Shown: positions 26,468-37,577, numbered from the stretch's first letter. The stretch: 64,000 bases of DNA from Neptuniibacter sp. 1_MG-2023 (GCF_030547185.1 NZ_JAUOQR010000007.1:62001-126000); one strand, 5' to 3'. Translations and numbers: made by a program. Notes: a model not told the origin generated them from the letters alone.

Positions 26468-26924
26468 AGATGAAGCACCAAAGCGCGCAAAGATCATAAA
26501 GTTCATTGGTGACCTTAACCTTGATGTTTCTATAAGCGAGGCAAAATCTGTTGATTCTGCTTTCGATCAAATTGAAATCTTACCTCCTGACGCCTTATTG
26601 CTTGATATGTCATTGCCTACATTTGATATATCTGAGAGAGAAAATGGGGGAGAACCACTCGGCTTTGGCGGAATAGAAGTACTGCGCTTCATGGAACTAT
26701 CAGAAGTTTCCTGTCCAACAATAGTGATTACAGGCTATGAAGCTTTTCCAAGAGAAGCAGGGAAAGCTATTGACCTAAACGACCTTAGGGAACAGTTGGA
26801 AAAGGATTTCCCAAATTCTTTTAAAGATATAGTTCATTTCGATACTTCAAACACTAGTTGGAAGTTAAAACTCCAAGATTTTTTTTATGATAACTACCCA
26901 AATGACACTGAGGATCATGAATGA
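26445..26924 (+). CDS. dtcB: Detocs stand-alone receiver protein DtcB
   Basis: The 159-residue protein is a single receiver domain: acidic pocket E8-D9 (LLVEDEAPKR), phosphoacceptor D54 (ALLLDMSLPTF) and switch Thr in IVITGYE. No output domain follows. In the Detocs system DtcB is reported to draw phosphate away from DtcC and so prevent accidental activation. The usual lysine after strand 5 is not where expected (IVHFDTSNTSW), so this is a non-standard receiver. GGAGG precedes its start; the stop overlaps dtcC by ATGA. Confidence 0.83.
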   Translation: MINVLLVEDEAPKRAKIIKFIGDLNLDVSISEAKSVDSAFDQIEILPPDALLLDMSLPTFDISERENGGEPLGFGGIEVLRFMELSEVSCPTIVITGYEAFPREAGKAIDLNDLREQLEKDFPNSFKDIVHFDTSNTSWKLKLQDFFYDNYPNDTEDHE

Positions 26925-28147
26925 AAGTTCTAATCGCCGATGATCAATCAAGAAGATATCAGAGGCTTTTTAAAGAGTTAGCTAGTATAGGTCTGGAACG
27001 AGAAGACATTTCATTGGTTCCATCAGCAAGTGATGCTCGAAATGAGCTTGAATCAAAAGAGTATGATCTACTAATCCTAGATATTCTTCTTCCTAATTAC
27101 CCTGAAGATGATCCAGATAGTAATCAGCACTCATTAGATTTGTTGTTTGATATCCAAGAGGGCGATGAGTTAAATAAGCCTAAAATGATCTTAGGAATAA
27201 CTGGTGATATTGACTCAACTGGAAACGCCTCAGAGAAATTTAATGAGTCAACTTGGAATGTAATCGAGTACTCAGATAGTGATGACTCATGGATTACACA
27301 GATTTGTAATTGTATAGCTTACTTAACTTCAAGCTTGGACCCAAGTGACAAACCTGGGGAAAAGAGTGTCGACTTAGTCATTGTTTGTGCTCTTCAGAAG
27401 CCAGAACTATCCGAGGTTCTCAAATTACCTTGGAACTGGTCAGAACCGAGGCCTATTAGCGACACAATTTTCGTACATGATGGCTATTTTGACATAGATG
27501 GCAAACAGTATACTGTTGCAGCAACATTCGCCCCTAGGATGGGTATGGTTTCTACGGCATTACGGACAGCTGCAATGATTAATACTTTTAAACCCAAAGT
27601 AGTTACCATGTGCGGCATATGTGCCGGAGTAAAAGAAAAGGTAAAAATGGGTGATGTCTTGCTTGCAGACCCCGCTTGGGACTTCCAAAGCGGTAAAAGA
27701 GTAATTGATCAAAGCGATAATAAAAGCTTCTCAATAGCCCCTCATCAAATACCATGTGATCCTGTAATTAGATCGCATTTGGAGCAGATTAAAGCTGATC
27801 AAGACTCTTTTATTAAAATGGCCCAAGATGCAGACAGAACTGACTTGATCCCAGAACTTCAAATTGGACCTGTAGCATCCGGCTCAGCAGTTCTAGCTGA
27901 TGGTGAAGTTATCAATGAAATTAAATCTCAGCAAAGAGATTTAATTGGTGTAGAAATGGAAGTGTATGGCCTTTACTCATCCGCTTCTGTTGCAGGAGAA
28001 CCAAGACCTAAGGTGTTTGCATTGAAAAGTGTTTGTGATTTTGCAGACCCCGATAAAGCAGATGGAATACAAAAGTATGCCGCTTATACAAGCGCAAGAA
28101 CACTTGAGTTGTTAATGCAGAAGTATGCATCCAGGATTTTAAATTAA
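26921..28147 (+). CDS. dtcC: Detocs effector DtcC (receiver fused to nucleoside-phosphorylase-like domain)
   Basis: The 408-residue protein has an N-terminal receiver (D7-D8 pocket, D54 in LLILDILLPNY, Thr in LGITGD) and, from about residue 150, a PNP/UDP-phosphorylase-type nucleosidase domain. Recognisable parts are FAPRMGMVSTALRTAAMI, VVTMCGICAGV, the ribose-binding GVEMEVYGL and the catalytic-Asp motif SVCDFADPDKAD. Members of this effector family cleave ATP to adenine and ribose-5'-triphosphate when phosphorylated during phage infection, starving the phage. The receiver lacks the usual strand-5 lysine (VIEYSDSDDSW), like DtcB. It overlaps dtcB by four bases and is the last gene before the transposon end. 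Confidence 0.88.
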   Translation: MKVLIADDQSRRYQRLFKELASIGLEREDISLVPSASDARNELESKEYDLLILDILLPNYPEDDPDSNQHSLDLLFDIQEGDELNKPKMILGITGDIDSTGNASEKFNESTWNVIEYSDSDDSWITQICNCIAYLTSSLDPSDKPGEKSVDLVIVCALQKPELSEVLKLPWNWSEPRPISDTIFVHDGYFDIDGKQYTVAATFAPRMGMVSTALRTAAMINTFKPKVVTMCGICAGVKEKVKMGDVLLADPAWDFQSGKRVIDQSDNKSFSIAPHQIPCDPVIRSHLEQIKADQDSFIKMAQDADRTDLIPELQIGPVASGSAVLADGEVINEIKSQQRDLIGVEMEVYGLYSSASVAGEPRPKVFALKSVCDFADPDKADGIQKYAAYTSARTLELLMQKYASRILN

Positions 28148-28150
28148 AAA

Positions 28151-28168
28151 AGGCGGCAATTGCCGCCT
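28151..28168. terminator. Perfect palindrome behind dtcC, terminator-like on the minus strand
   Basis: AGGCGGCAATTGCCGCCT is an 18-base perfect palindrome. Its T-tract lies on the minus strand (A-tract just upstream on the plus strand), so it fits best as a block to transcription entering the element from the gyrB side, though it may also stall the dtc transcript. Confidence 0.65.
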
Positions 28169-28174
28169 CAAACA

Positions 28175-28243
28175 TAGTTCATATCTCGCGATACGCCGTT
28201 TCACTATCATGAAACGGCGTTTCACCACTCACGAGATTCGACA
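28175..28243. repeat. Right end of the Tn7-like element with candidate TnsB sites
   Basis: From 28243 inward on the minus strand, a motif like TCrTGAnnnGTGAAAC occurs twice in tandem, with a weaker third version (TCGCGAGATATGAAC). A 10-base-stem inverted repeat (28194-28219, arms CGCCGTTTCA and TGAAACGGCG) overlaps them. Closely spaced repeats are typical of the right end of Tn7. Confidence 0.65.
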
Positions 28244-28248
28244 GCCAT
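28244..28248. repeat. Target-site duplication, right copy
   Basis: gccat follows the ACA end of the transposon and matches 14593-14597. Confidence 0.88.
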
Positions 28249-28282
28249 AAAAAAAGCCCCGACATTGCTGTCAAGGCTTTTT
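28249..28282 (-). terminator. Terminator of gyrB
   Basis: On the minus strand AAAGCC...GGCTTTTTTT forms a hairpin with an inner GACA/TGTC pairing, 22 bases after the gyrB stop. The transposon is inserted right after its T-tract, leaving it intact. Confidence 0.85.
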
Positions 28283-28304
28283 AGAGTAAGTAAATGCTTA
28301 CATA

Positions 28305-30734
<2,430 letters not shown>

Positions 30735-30764
30735 TCAAGTCTCCTAACGCTTCCGTACAGTGAG

Positions 30765-31847
30765 TTAGCAAAGGCTACCTTCTGCTATACGAAAAGTGGC
30801 TATTTCCGTTTGTGGACTCCAGTATGTCTTTAAAGCACTGTCGTCGACACAAGTTATAAAACACTGGTTAGAGCTTTGCTCCAACACTTTACAGAACAGT
30901 TCTCCATGTACCTGATCTAACTCTGAAGGTAGATCATCGATCAGATAGATACAGGGGCGGCTGTTCATCCGCTGAAACAGTGCACCTTGAGCTAGCTTAA
31001 GGGCACTGACCACTAATTTTTTCTGGCCTCGGGATAGACGTTCAGCCGCATTATGACCATCAACCTTTAAACGCAGATCGGCCCGTTGAGGTCCGTTGCC
31101 GGTAAAGCCTTGACGAAGGTCGCGTTCAAAGTTGCTCGCTAACACTTCATCTAACTGTCGTTTTTTATCCCAGCCGTAGCTAAAACCCAACTCGATTTTG
31201 GTACCCTCAAGTAGCTGTGAAACCACCGAATCAAACTCCGGTTTTAGCAAGCTAAGGTACTCTTTTCTCAAGCGAGTTAGCTGGTCTGAAAAGGCGATAA
31301 ATTCACTATCCCAAACCTGACGTAACTGATTGTCAATCTTACCACATTTAAGCAATGTGTTCCGCTGTTTTAATACTCTTCTGAAGCCTCTCCAGAGCTG
31401 AATAAAGGCTTTATCTGCATGAAAAACGCCCCAGTCTAAAAACTGTCGCCGAATAGCAGGCGATCCTTCCAATAATAGGAATGTATCGGAGTTAATAACT
31501 TGCAGTGGAATGAGCTCTGCAAGGGTAGAAAGACCTATATCTGAGCCTTCAAAACGGATCCTTGCTTCACCCTCACTTGGACGCTCAACACCCAGGGATT
31601 GCTTTAAACCTTGCATCATCGGATCGATAGAACCAAACACGACGGAAGCGCGCTGATCATTCTGCACTACATGATGGGCTTTGTTGGTTCGGAAGGAGCG
31701 AGTAAGACCCAAAATATTGATCGATTCGAGAATACTGGTTTTACCGCTACCGTTTTCACCACAAATGATGTTGATAGCAGGGGATGGCTCAAGATTAATT
31801 GAGCTGATATTACGCACAGATTTAATCTGGAGCTTAGAAATGGACAT
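30765..31847 (-). CDS. recF: DNA replication and repair protein RecF
   Basis: RecF loads RecA at gaps with RecO and RecR. The 360-residue protein has Walker A (CGENGSGKTSILESI, about residues 30-44), the ABC-type signature (RLSRGQKKLVVSALKLAQG) and Walker B (CIYLIDDLPSELDQ). It sits between dnaN and gyrB in the conserved dnaA-dnaN-recF-gyrB order, with only 92 and 30 bases of spacing. Confidence 0.96.
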   Translation of the reverse strand: MSISKLQIKSVRNISSINLEPSPAINIICGENGSGKTSILESINILGLTRSFRTNKAHHVVQNDQRASVVFGSIDPMMQGLKQSLGVERPSEGEARIRFEGSDIGLSTLAELIPLQVINSDTFLLLEGSPAIRRQFLDWGVFHADKAFIQLWRGFRRVLKQRNTLLKCGKIDNQLRQVWDSEFIAFSDQLTRLRKEYLSLLKPEFDSVVSQLLEGTKIELGFSYGWDKKRQLDEVLASNFERDLRQGFTGNGPQRADLRLKVDGHNAAERLSRGQKKLVVSALKLAQGALFQRMNSRPCIYLIDDLPSELDQVHGELFCKVLEQSSNQCFITCVDDSALKTYWSPQTEIATFRIAEGSLC

Positions 31848-31864
31848 CAGGAGGGAATAAAGTA

Positions 31865-31886
31865 TGGGAGCTGGTCACAGCTCCCA
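31865..31886 (-). terminator. Hairpin between dnaN and recF
   Basis: TGGGAGCTG-gtca-CAGCTCCCA is a perfect 9-base stem. On the minus strand only a weak T-rich tract follows, so partial termination or RNA processing within the dnaN-recF-gyrB transcript is more likely than a full stop. Confidence 0.55.
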
Positions 31887-31939
31887 AGGATAAAAATATC
31901 ACTATGTAATTCAGTACTTATCACAAGATATACTGTTAA

Positions 31940-33043
31940 TTACATACGCATTGGCATAACAACGTATAGGTTTCCTTCCTCATCAAACCCTTCAACCAGC
32001 GCACTGGAGTTGGAATCCGATAAAGTTAAACGCACAACGTCAGAGTTAAGAATAGATAAGCAATCCAGTAGATAGTTAACGTTAAAGCCAACCTCTAAAC
32101 TATCGCCATCATAATCAACCGCCAATGTTTCTTCCGCTTCTTCCTGCTCAGGGTTATTCGCCATAACCTGTAGATAACCGGGAGAAAGGGCAAGACGCAC
32201 ACCACGATACTTCTCATTGGAAAGAATCGCGATACGGCTTAGAACTTGGCGTAGCTCCATACGATCACTTAACAGGATCTTGTCGCCATTTTTCGGGATA
32301 ACGCGTTCATAATCTGGGAACTTGCCATCAACAAGTTTAGATGTGAAGGTAAAGTCACCTACATGGGCACGAATATGACTGGCACCAATGACTAAACGTA
32401 ACTCCTCCTCACCACTTTGCAGTAGGCGAGCAAGCTCAAGAATACCTTTACGTGGCACAATGATCTGATGCTGAAGACCTTCTTGCGCTTCAACATTGGT
32501 CACACTGGTTGCTAAACGGTGTCCATCTGTAGATACGGCGCGAAGCTGACCATCGGCGATCTCTAACAACATACCGTTAAGGTAGTAGCGCACATCCTGT
32601 TGAGCCATTGAGAAACCCGTCTTATCGATCAGGTTACGCAACTGCTGCTGCACCATAGATAGCTCTAGAGTTTCTGGACTGTCTTCAACATTTGGAAATT
32701 CTGCAGCAGGCAGAGTTGATAAACTAAAGCGACTACGACCCGCTTTAATCACCATTTTCTGACCGGTAAGCGTCAGCTCGATCCTTGCGGAATCAGGCAG
32801 CGATTTACAGATATCCATCAGCTTACGTGCTGGCACTGTCACTGAACCTGCTTCAGCAGGCTCGTCCAGTGTCACACGTCCAACCAGTTCGACCTCAAGG
32901 TCTGTACCGGTCATGGACAGCTGATCTCCTTCAGCCACCAATAAAATATTGGATAGCACTGGCAATGTCTGTCGGCGCTCAACCACACCTGCAACTAGTT
33001 GCAGAGGCTTAATCAGCGCTTCACGTGAGATGACAAATTTCAT
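31940..33043 (-). CDS. dnaN: DNA polymerase III beta sliding clamp
   Basis: The 367-residue protein is the processivity clamp. It starts MKFVISREALIKPLQLVAGVVERRQTLPVLSNILL and ends YVVMPMRM, both diagnostic of DnaN, with the three repeated clamp domains in between. It lies 47 bases after dnaA in the same direction. Confidence 0.98.
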   Translation of the reverse strand: MKFVISREALIKPLQLVAGVVERRQTLPVLSNILLVAEGDQLSMTGTDLEVELVGRVTLDEPAEAGSVTVPARKLMDICKSLPDSARIELTLTGQKMVIKAGRSRFSLSTLPAAEFPNVEDSPETLELSMVQQQLRNLIDKTGFSMAQQDVRYYLNGMLLEIADGQLRAVSTDGHRLATSVTNVEAQEGLQHQIIVPRKGILELARLLQSGEEELRLVIGASHIRAHVGDFTFTSKLVDGKFPDYERVIPKNGDKILLSDRMELRQVLSRIAILSNEKYRGVRLALSPGYLQVMANNPEQEEAEETLAVDYDGDSLEVGFNVNYLLDCLSILNSDVVRLTLSDSNSSALVEGFDEEGNLYVVMPMRM

Positions 33044-33090
33044 CGTTTACCCACCTACCTTTATATATGGCCGGATTAAGACCGGTATAT

Positions 33091-34638
33091 TTACGCCGTT
33101 AGATGGCGCAGTAAATTCTTATAATCTTCTCTGATATCCGCATCACTCTCGCGCAACTCCTTTATCTTACGACAAGCATGGAGCACAGTAGTGTGATCAC
33201 GACCACCAAACGCATCACCAATTTCTGGCAAACTATGGTTAGTCAGTTCTTTCGATAAACTCATCGCCACTTGGCGTGGTCTAGCAACAGAACGGCTGCG
33301 TCTTTTCGACAACAGATCAGAAACCTTAATTTTATAATAATCAGCTACAACTCGTTGAATATTATCAATACTAACCTGTTTATCCTGCAATGCCAGTAGG
33401 TCTTTTAGAGATTCTTTAATAAAAGGTGTTGTTATTGCACTACCGGTGAAATGAGCATTGGCAATTACACGCTTTAAAGCACCCTCTAATTCACGGACAT
33501 TGGATCTGATTTTTTGCGCAAGGAAGAAAGCAGCATCATCCGGTAAGCGGACACGGGCTTCGTCGGCTTTCTTCATCAATATGGCAACACGGGTTTCTAA
33601 TTCCGGTGGTTCAATGGCAACGGTTAATCCCCAACCAAATCGGGATTTAAGACGCTCTTCAACACCGTTAATCTCTTTTGGATAACGGTCACTGGTCAGA
33701 ATCATCTGCTGACCACCCTCTAACAGGGCATTGAATGTGTGGAAAAACTCTTCCTGTGAACGCTCTTTACCGGCAAAGAACTGAATATCATCGATCAATA
33801 GTGCATCAACAGATCGATAGTAACGCTTAAAATCATTGATCGCATTGAGTTGTAAGGCTTTAACCATGTCTGCAACAAAACGCTCAGAGTGAAGATAAAC
33901 GATCTTCGCATTTGGGTTGCGCTTCAACATCTCGTTGCCCACCGCATGCATCAAGTGGGTTTTACCTAAACCAACACCACCGTATATAAAGAGTGGGTTA
34001 TAAGAAACACCAGGATTATCACCGACCTGTCGTGCAGCGGCTAAAGCTAGCTGGTTAGATTTACCTTGTACAAAACTTTCAAAGGTAAAAGACTGGTTTA
34101 ACTTAGATTGCGGATGTTTAAGACCACCTTCAACATTAACTGTACGCTCAACCATAGGCTGCTGTTGTGGTGGAGTAGGCATATCCATCGGCATTTGAAT
34201 CTGAGATGGCTCAGGCTCCAGACCAGGCTGAAAGATGTTTTCTCTAGGAGATTCAGCAGGAGGAGAGGTGGCAGCAGGTTCAAAACTATTATGTTGTTCT
34301 GGATTAAAAATTGTTTCAGCAACGCGTGCAGGCGGAGCAGGGCGACGTGCAGCTATAGCAGCAGTCCGTGGCCGAGGAGCAGCAACGCCGCGATTATTAG
34401 CAACGTCTAGCGCAACTTCTGTGGATATATCACCGCTAACATCACAAACCACTTGGCGGATGCGCGAAAGGAACTTGTCATTCACCCAATCACGTACAAA
34501 ACGGTTGGGGGCTACCAGAACTAACCGATCAGCACTTTCAGGCGCGACTTTTAAAGGTCGAATCCATGTATTGTATTGCTGAGTCGGAAACTCATCCTGA
34601 AGGCTATGTAAACAACGCGCCCATAGTTCCGTCGACAT
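33091..34638 (-). CDS. dnaA: Chromosomal replication initiator protein DnaA
   Basis: DnaA binds 9-base boxes at oriC and melts the origin. Domain I (about residues 1-85), a long proline/glutamine-rich linker (domain II), the AAA+ domain III with Walker [14 protein letters not shown] and Walker [23 protein letters not shown], and the C-terminal domain IV helix-turn-helix with [15 protein letters not shown] are all seen. At 515 residues it is longer than E. coli DnaA because of the linker. It is transcribed away from rpmH, with two DnaA boxes in between that may autoregulate it. Confidence 0.98.
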   Translation of the reverse strand: MSTELWARCLHSLQDEFPTQQYNTWIRPLKVAPESADRLVLVAPNRFVRDWVNDKFLSRIRQVVCDVSGDISTEVALDVANNRGVAAPRPRTAAIAARRPAPPARVAETIFNPEQHNSFEPAATSPPAESPRENIFQPGLEPEPSQIQMPMDMPTPPQQQPMVERTVNVEGGLKHPQSKLNQSFTFESFVQGKSNQLALAAARQVGDNPGVSYNPLFIYGGVGLGKTHLMHAVGNEMLKRNPNAKIVYLHSERFVADMVKALQLNAINDFKRYYRSVDALLIDDIQFFAGKERSQEEFFHTFNALLEGGQQMILTSDRYPKEINGVEERLKSRFGWGLTVAIEPPELETRVAILMKKADEARVRLPDDAAFFLAQKIRSNVRELEGALKRVIANAHFTGSAITTPFIKESLKDLLALQDKQVSIDNIQRVVADYYKIKVSDLLSKRRSRSVARPRQVAMSLSKELTNHSLPEIGDAFGGRDHTTVLHACRKIKELRESDADIREDYKNLLRHLTA

Positions 34639-35322
34639 AAGGGAGAGGCCCTTCTCTATCCTGTAATTATGGTTATTAGTATTTTACTCTGGCAAGCAGA
34701 TGAACTGCATATAATAGAGATACACCAAAGTATAGAAGGATTCTAACCACTTCTGCTTCACTTATCCACAAAGCAGGGGCCTTTTTTGTAAATCTTTTTA
34801 TAATTTTTCCATTTCTCAAAAGCCCTATAAATAGGGCTGTTGGCGATTGTTTATTAAAAGAATTTTATTCTTTAAATCACAACTAACCCACTTTTAATCC
34901 CCAAAGTTATACAGCAAACAATGGGTATAGTTTTCAAGCGCTCACAGGAGTTATCCACACAATTAACAGAGTTAGTAACAAAAACAATCAAAACACTAAA
35001 TTTACCGCCTTTAAAAGGGTCGAATATAGTATTTATCGCTTACATATAAATTTAAAAACCAACAGCAAAACTAAAGACAGATAGCTAAAATTAGCGAGTA
35101 TTAAGAATTTCAAAAACCTCTAGTTAAAGATTTTGCTTCTATCTCTAGCTCAGATTAGGCCTTAAAATAGCGATAAATGGGTCTGTTTGTTAAAAAACAG
35201 TGATTATTAGTAAAAATAGATTGAACCCTCCCGACAAATTCACTAGAATTCCGCCTCTATTTTTTCGCGTAGTCAATTTGGCTGCGTATTTCATTCATCA
35301 AATGCGTTGGCAGGATTGACCG
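34639..35322. promoter_or_regulatory. dnaA-rpmH intergenic region with two DnaA boxes
   Basis: Two perfect DnaA boxes, TTATCCACA at 34762-34770 and 34951-34959, lie in an AT-rich 684-base gap. The site is the oriC position in Pseudomonas, but the gap before mnmG has more boxes, so here it is more likely the dnaA control region or a secondary origin part. The rpmH promoter is at its right edge. Confidence 0.6.
35221..35249 (+). promoter_or_regulatory. rpmH promoter
   Basis: TTGAAC (35221-35226) and TAGAAT (35244-35249) are separated by 17 bases and lie 74 bases before the rpmH start. Confidence 0.65.
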
Positions 35323-35457
35323 ATGAAAAGAACATTTCAACCAAGCGTACTAAAACGTAAACGCACTCACGGATTTCGTTCACGTATGGCTACTAAAGCT
35401 GGACGTGCGGTTATTAACCGCCGCCGTGCTAAAGGCCGTAAACGCCTGTCAGCTTAA
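35323..35457 (+). CDS. rpmH: 50S ribosomal protein L34
   Basis: The 44-residue, very basic protein starts [20 protein letters not shown] and ends KRLSA, a textbook L34. It is one of the earliest-assembled small proteins of the 50S subunit. It is followed by rnpA after 29 bases, the universal rpmH-rnpA arrangement. Confidence 0.98.
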   Translation: MKRTFQPSVLKRKRTHGFRSRMATKAGRAVINRRRAKGRKRLSA

Positions 35458-35486
35458 TGGCTGACAAAAAGGTCTGGTTTATTTGA

Positions 35487-35858
35487 ATGACCGAATTCAG
35501 TTACCCACGCCGGTTACGTTTGTTGACCGGCCGGGACTTTCAACGTGTGTTTGACGACGTACAGTTGAAGGTACCAGACCAGCCTCTCCTCATACTTTCT
35601 CGCCCCAATGATCTTGACCAAGCTCGAATTGGTTTCGTTATTTCTAAAAAAAATGTTCGTCAAGCGGTGAAACGTAACCGTGTTCGGCGTATCATTCGCG
35701 AATCATTTCGTCTGAATCAACATGATTTACCTGCTGTGGACATCATTATCCTTGCTCGAAAGGGTCTAGGAGAGATGGAAAATCAAGACGTCCACAAGCT
35801 GATGAAGAAATGCTGGTCCCGATTAAATAATAAATCGAGAAAGTTAAAGAAAACCTGA
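35487..35858 (+). CDS. rnpA: Ribonuclease P protein component
   Basis: This is the protein cofactor of RNase P, which matures the 5' ends of tRNAs. The signature RNA-binding motif KRNRVRRIIRESFR is present, as is the N-terminal YPRRLRLLTGRDFQRVF. Length 123 residues is usual. It lies directly before yidC, with no yidD gene between them. Confidence 0.97.
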   Translation: MTEFSYPRRLRLLTGRDFQRVFDDVQLKVPDQPLLILSRPNDLDQARIGFVISKKNVRQAVKRNRVRRIIRESFRLNQHDLPAVDIIILARKGLGEMENQDVHKLMKKCWSRLNNKSRKLKKT

Positions 35859-35873
35859 TTTGGTCCCTAACCC

Positions 35874-37523
35874 ATGGATGTACAGCGCATTATTCTTATT
35901 GGAGCACTTTGCCTGATCAGCTACATGCTGGTGCTACAATGGAACCAAGATTACGGTCAGCAACCTCAAGCTGAGCAAGTAACAACCTCTGTTTCTGCTT
36001 ATGAAACACAACCCGCAGTGTCTGATCTGCCGGCGGCAGTAGAGGCAACAGCTCAAGCTGGTGATCTACCAGCAACAGCAGCTCAAGCTCAGAAAGCATC
36101 TCTAGTTGAGGTGAAAACTGACGTATTGAATGTAACTATAGATACTAAAGGCGGCGACATTATTCAGGTATCTTTACCTGAATATAAAGCAGTACTAGGT
36201 TCTGAGCTTCCATTCGTATTACTTGAGCAAACAGCAGAACGTACTTACGTTTCTCAGAGTGGTCTAGTTGGTAAAAATGGTCCAGATGCAAGTGCAAATG
36301 GCCGCCCAACTTATTCTATCTCTCAGAGTGAATTTATCTTAGACGATCAAGATTCTCTCTCTATTGATTTAACTTACGTTACTGAAAACGCGGTTCAGAT
36401 CACTAAGCGTTATACCTTTAATAAAGGTTCCTACGAAATCGGCCTTGAATTCATCGTTAACAACCAGTCTGAAGAAAGCTGGTCTGCTAACCTGTTTGGT
36501 CAGATTAAACGTGATAAAAGTGCAGATCCTACATCAACAACTGATATGGGCATGCAATCTTATTTAGGTCCGGTTTTCTCTACACAAGAGAGTAACTACA
36601 CTAAATACGACTTTGATGACATCGATGAAAAGCAGTTTAAAGAGAAAAGCTTAGATGGCTGGGTAGCTATGTCCCAGCACTATTTCTTAAGTGCTTGGAT
36701 TCCAGAGAAGGGTGCCGAATATAACTACCAAACTCGTAAGTTGAACGGTAATTATATTGCAGGTTTCCTATCTCCTGATTTCACTGTAGCTGCAGGCGAT
36801 AGCAAAACAGTAAGTGCTAACTTCTACGCAGGTCCTAAAGATCAGGACATTATGGAAATGGCTGATGAAAACCTTAAGCTAACTGTAGATTACGGTGTGC
36901 TTTGGTGGATCGCTTCTCCTCTATATATGTTGCTTAAATGGATCCACGGCATAGTTGGTAACTGGGGTCTTGCGATCATAGGTATCACTATTCTTGTGAA
37001 AGCTGCTTTGTTCCAACTAAACGCAAAAGCTTTCAAGTCTATGGCTAAAATGCGTAAGTTTGGCCCTGAGATGACTCGTCTTAAAGAGCTTTATGGTGAT
37101 GACCGCCAGAAGATGTCTTCAGAGATGATGAAGCTTTACCAAAAGGAAAAAATCAATCCTTTGGGTGGTTGTTTACCTATTGTTGCTCAGATGCCGATCT
37201 TTATTGCTCTTTACTGGGTACTAATGGAGTCTGTCGACCTTAGACAAGCTGAGTTCCTATACCTAGCGGATCTATCGGTTAAAGATCCATACTTCATCCT
37301 ACCGATTATTATGGGTGCAAGTATGTTTATTCAGCAGATGTTGAACCCAACACCTCCAGATCCAATGCAGGCGAAGATCATGAAGATGCTACCCATCATG
37401 TTCACTTTCTTCTTCCTTTGGTTCCCAGCAGGTCTAACCCTTTACTGGGTGGTGAACAACGTGCTGTCTATAGCTCAGCAATATGTGATCAATAAGCAGA
37501 TTGAAGCGGGAACCGATAAGTAG
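35874..37523 (+). CDS. yidC: Membrane protein insertase YidC
   Basis: YidC inserts and folds inner-membrane proteins with or without SecYEG; ATP synthase subunit c is a classic client and its operon is nearby. It has an N-terminal signal anchor (IILIGALCLISYMLVLQW), a large periplasmic beta-sandwich domain and a C-terminal conserved core with five membrane helices (from LWWIASPLYMLLKWIH; NPLGGCLPIVAQMPIFIALYWVL; AGLTLYWVVNNVLSIAQQY). Length 549 residues matches. It starts 15 bases after rnpA. Confidence 0.97.
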   Translation: MDVQRIILIGALCLISYMLVLQWNQDYGQQPQAEQVTTSVSAYETQPAVSDLPAAVEATAQAGDLPATAAQAQKASLVEVKTDVLNVTIDTKGGDIIQVSLPEYKAVLGSELPFVLLEQTAERTYVSQSGLVGKNGPDASANGRPTYSISQSEFILDDQDSLSIDLTYVTENAVQITKRYTFNKGSYEIGLEFIVNNQSEESWSANLFGQIKRDKSADPTSTTDMGMQSYLGPVFSTQESNYTKYDFDDIDEKQFKEKSLDGWVAMSQHYFLSAWIPEKGAEYNYQTRKLNGNYIAGFLSPDFTVAAGDSKTVSANFYAGPKDQDIMEMADENLKLTVDYGVLWWIASPLYMLLKWIHGIVGNWGLAIIGITILVKAALFQLNAKAFKSMAKMRKFGPEMTRLKELYGDDRQKMSSEMMKLYQKEKINPLGGCLPIVAQMPIFIALYWVLMESVDLRQAEFLYLADLSVKDPYFILPIIMGASMFIQQMLNPTPPDPMQAKIMKMLPIMFTFFFLWFPAGLTLYWVVNNVLSIAQQYVINKQIEAGTDK

Positions 37524-37547
37524 ATATTACTTAGATAACCCGCTAAC

Positions 37548-37577
37548 AAAAAGCCGCTAACAATTAGCGGCTTTTTT
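37548..37577 (+). terminator. Terminator after yidC
   Basis: AAAAAGCCGCTAA / TTAGCGGCTTTTTT forms a long stem with a short loop and ends the rpmH-rnpA-yidC operon. Confidence 0.9.

Larger units (their letters stand above)
14598..28243. mobile_element. Complete Tn7-like transposon, 13,646 bp, carrying a Detocs defence operon
   Basis: The ends read TGTCGAGTCTCATGAG (from 14598 inward) and TGTCGAATCTCGTGAG (from 28243 inward on the other strand): 14 of 16 match, and a TGAAAC follows at the same spacing, giving about 20 of 25. Both ends start with TGT, and both are flanked by gccat. Inside are tnsA, tnsB, tnsC and tniQ in the Tn7 order on the minus strand, an Xre-type regulator, a membrane-protein/phosphoribosyltransferase pair, and the Detocs operon on the plus strand. 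No cas gene or CRISPR array is present, so this is not a CRISPR-associated transposon. The tnsA-proximal end lies next to gyrB. All transposition genes look intact, so the element may be active. Confidence 0.93.

Noticed and set aside
14598-28243. The idea that the element is a CRISPR-associated transposon, suggested by the short TnsC and the Xre gene
   Set aside because: No cas genes and no repeat-spacer array are seen, and the TniQ protein is 651 residues, as in site-reading TnsD types.
34108-34582. Open frames of 100 and 115 codons opposite dnaA
   Set aside because: They are antisense to the low-complexity linker and domain I of dnaA and show no start signals.
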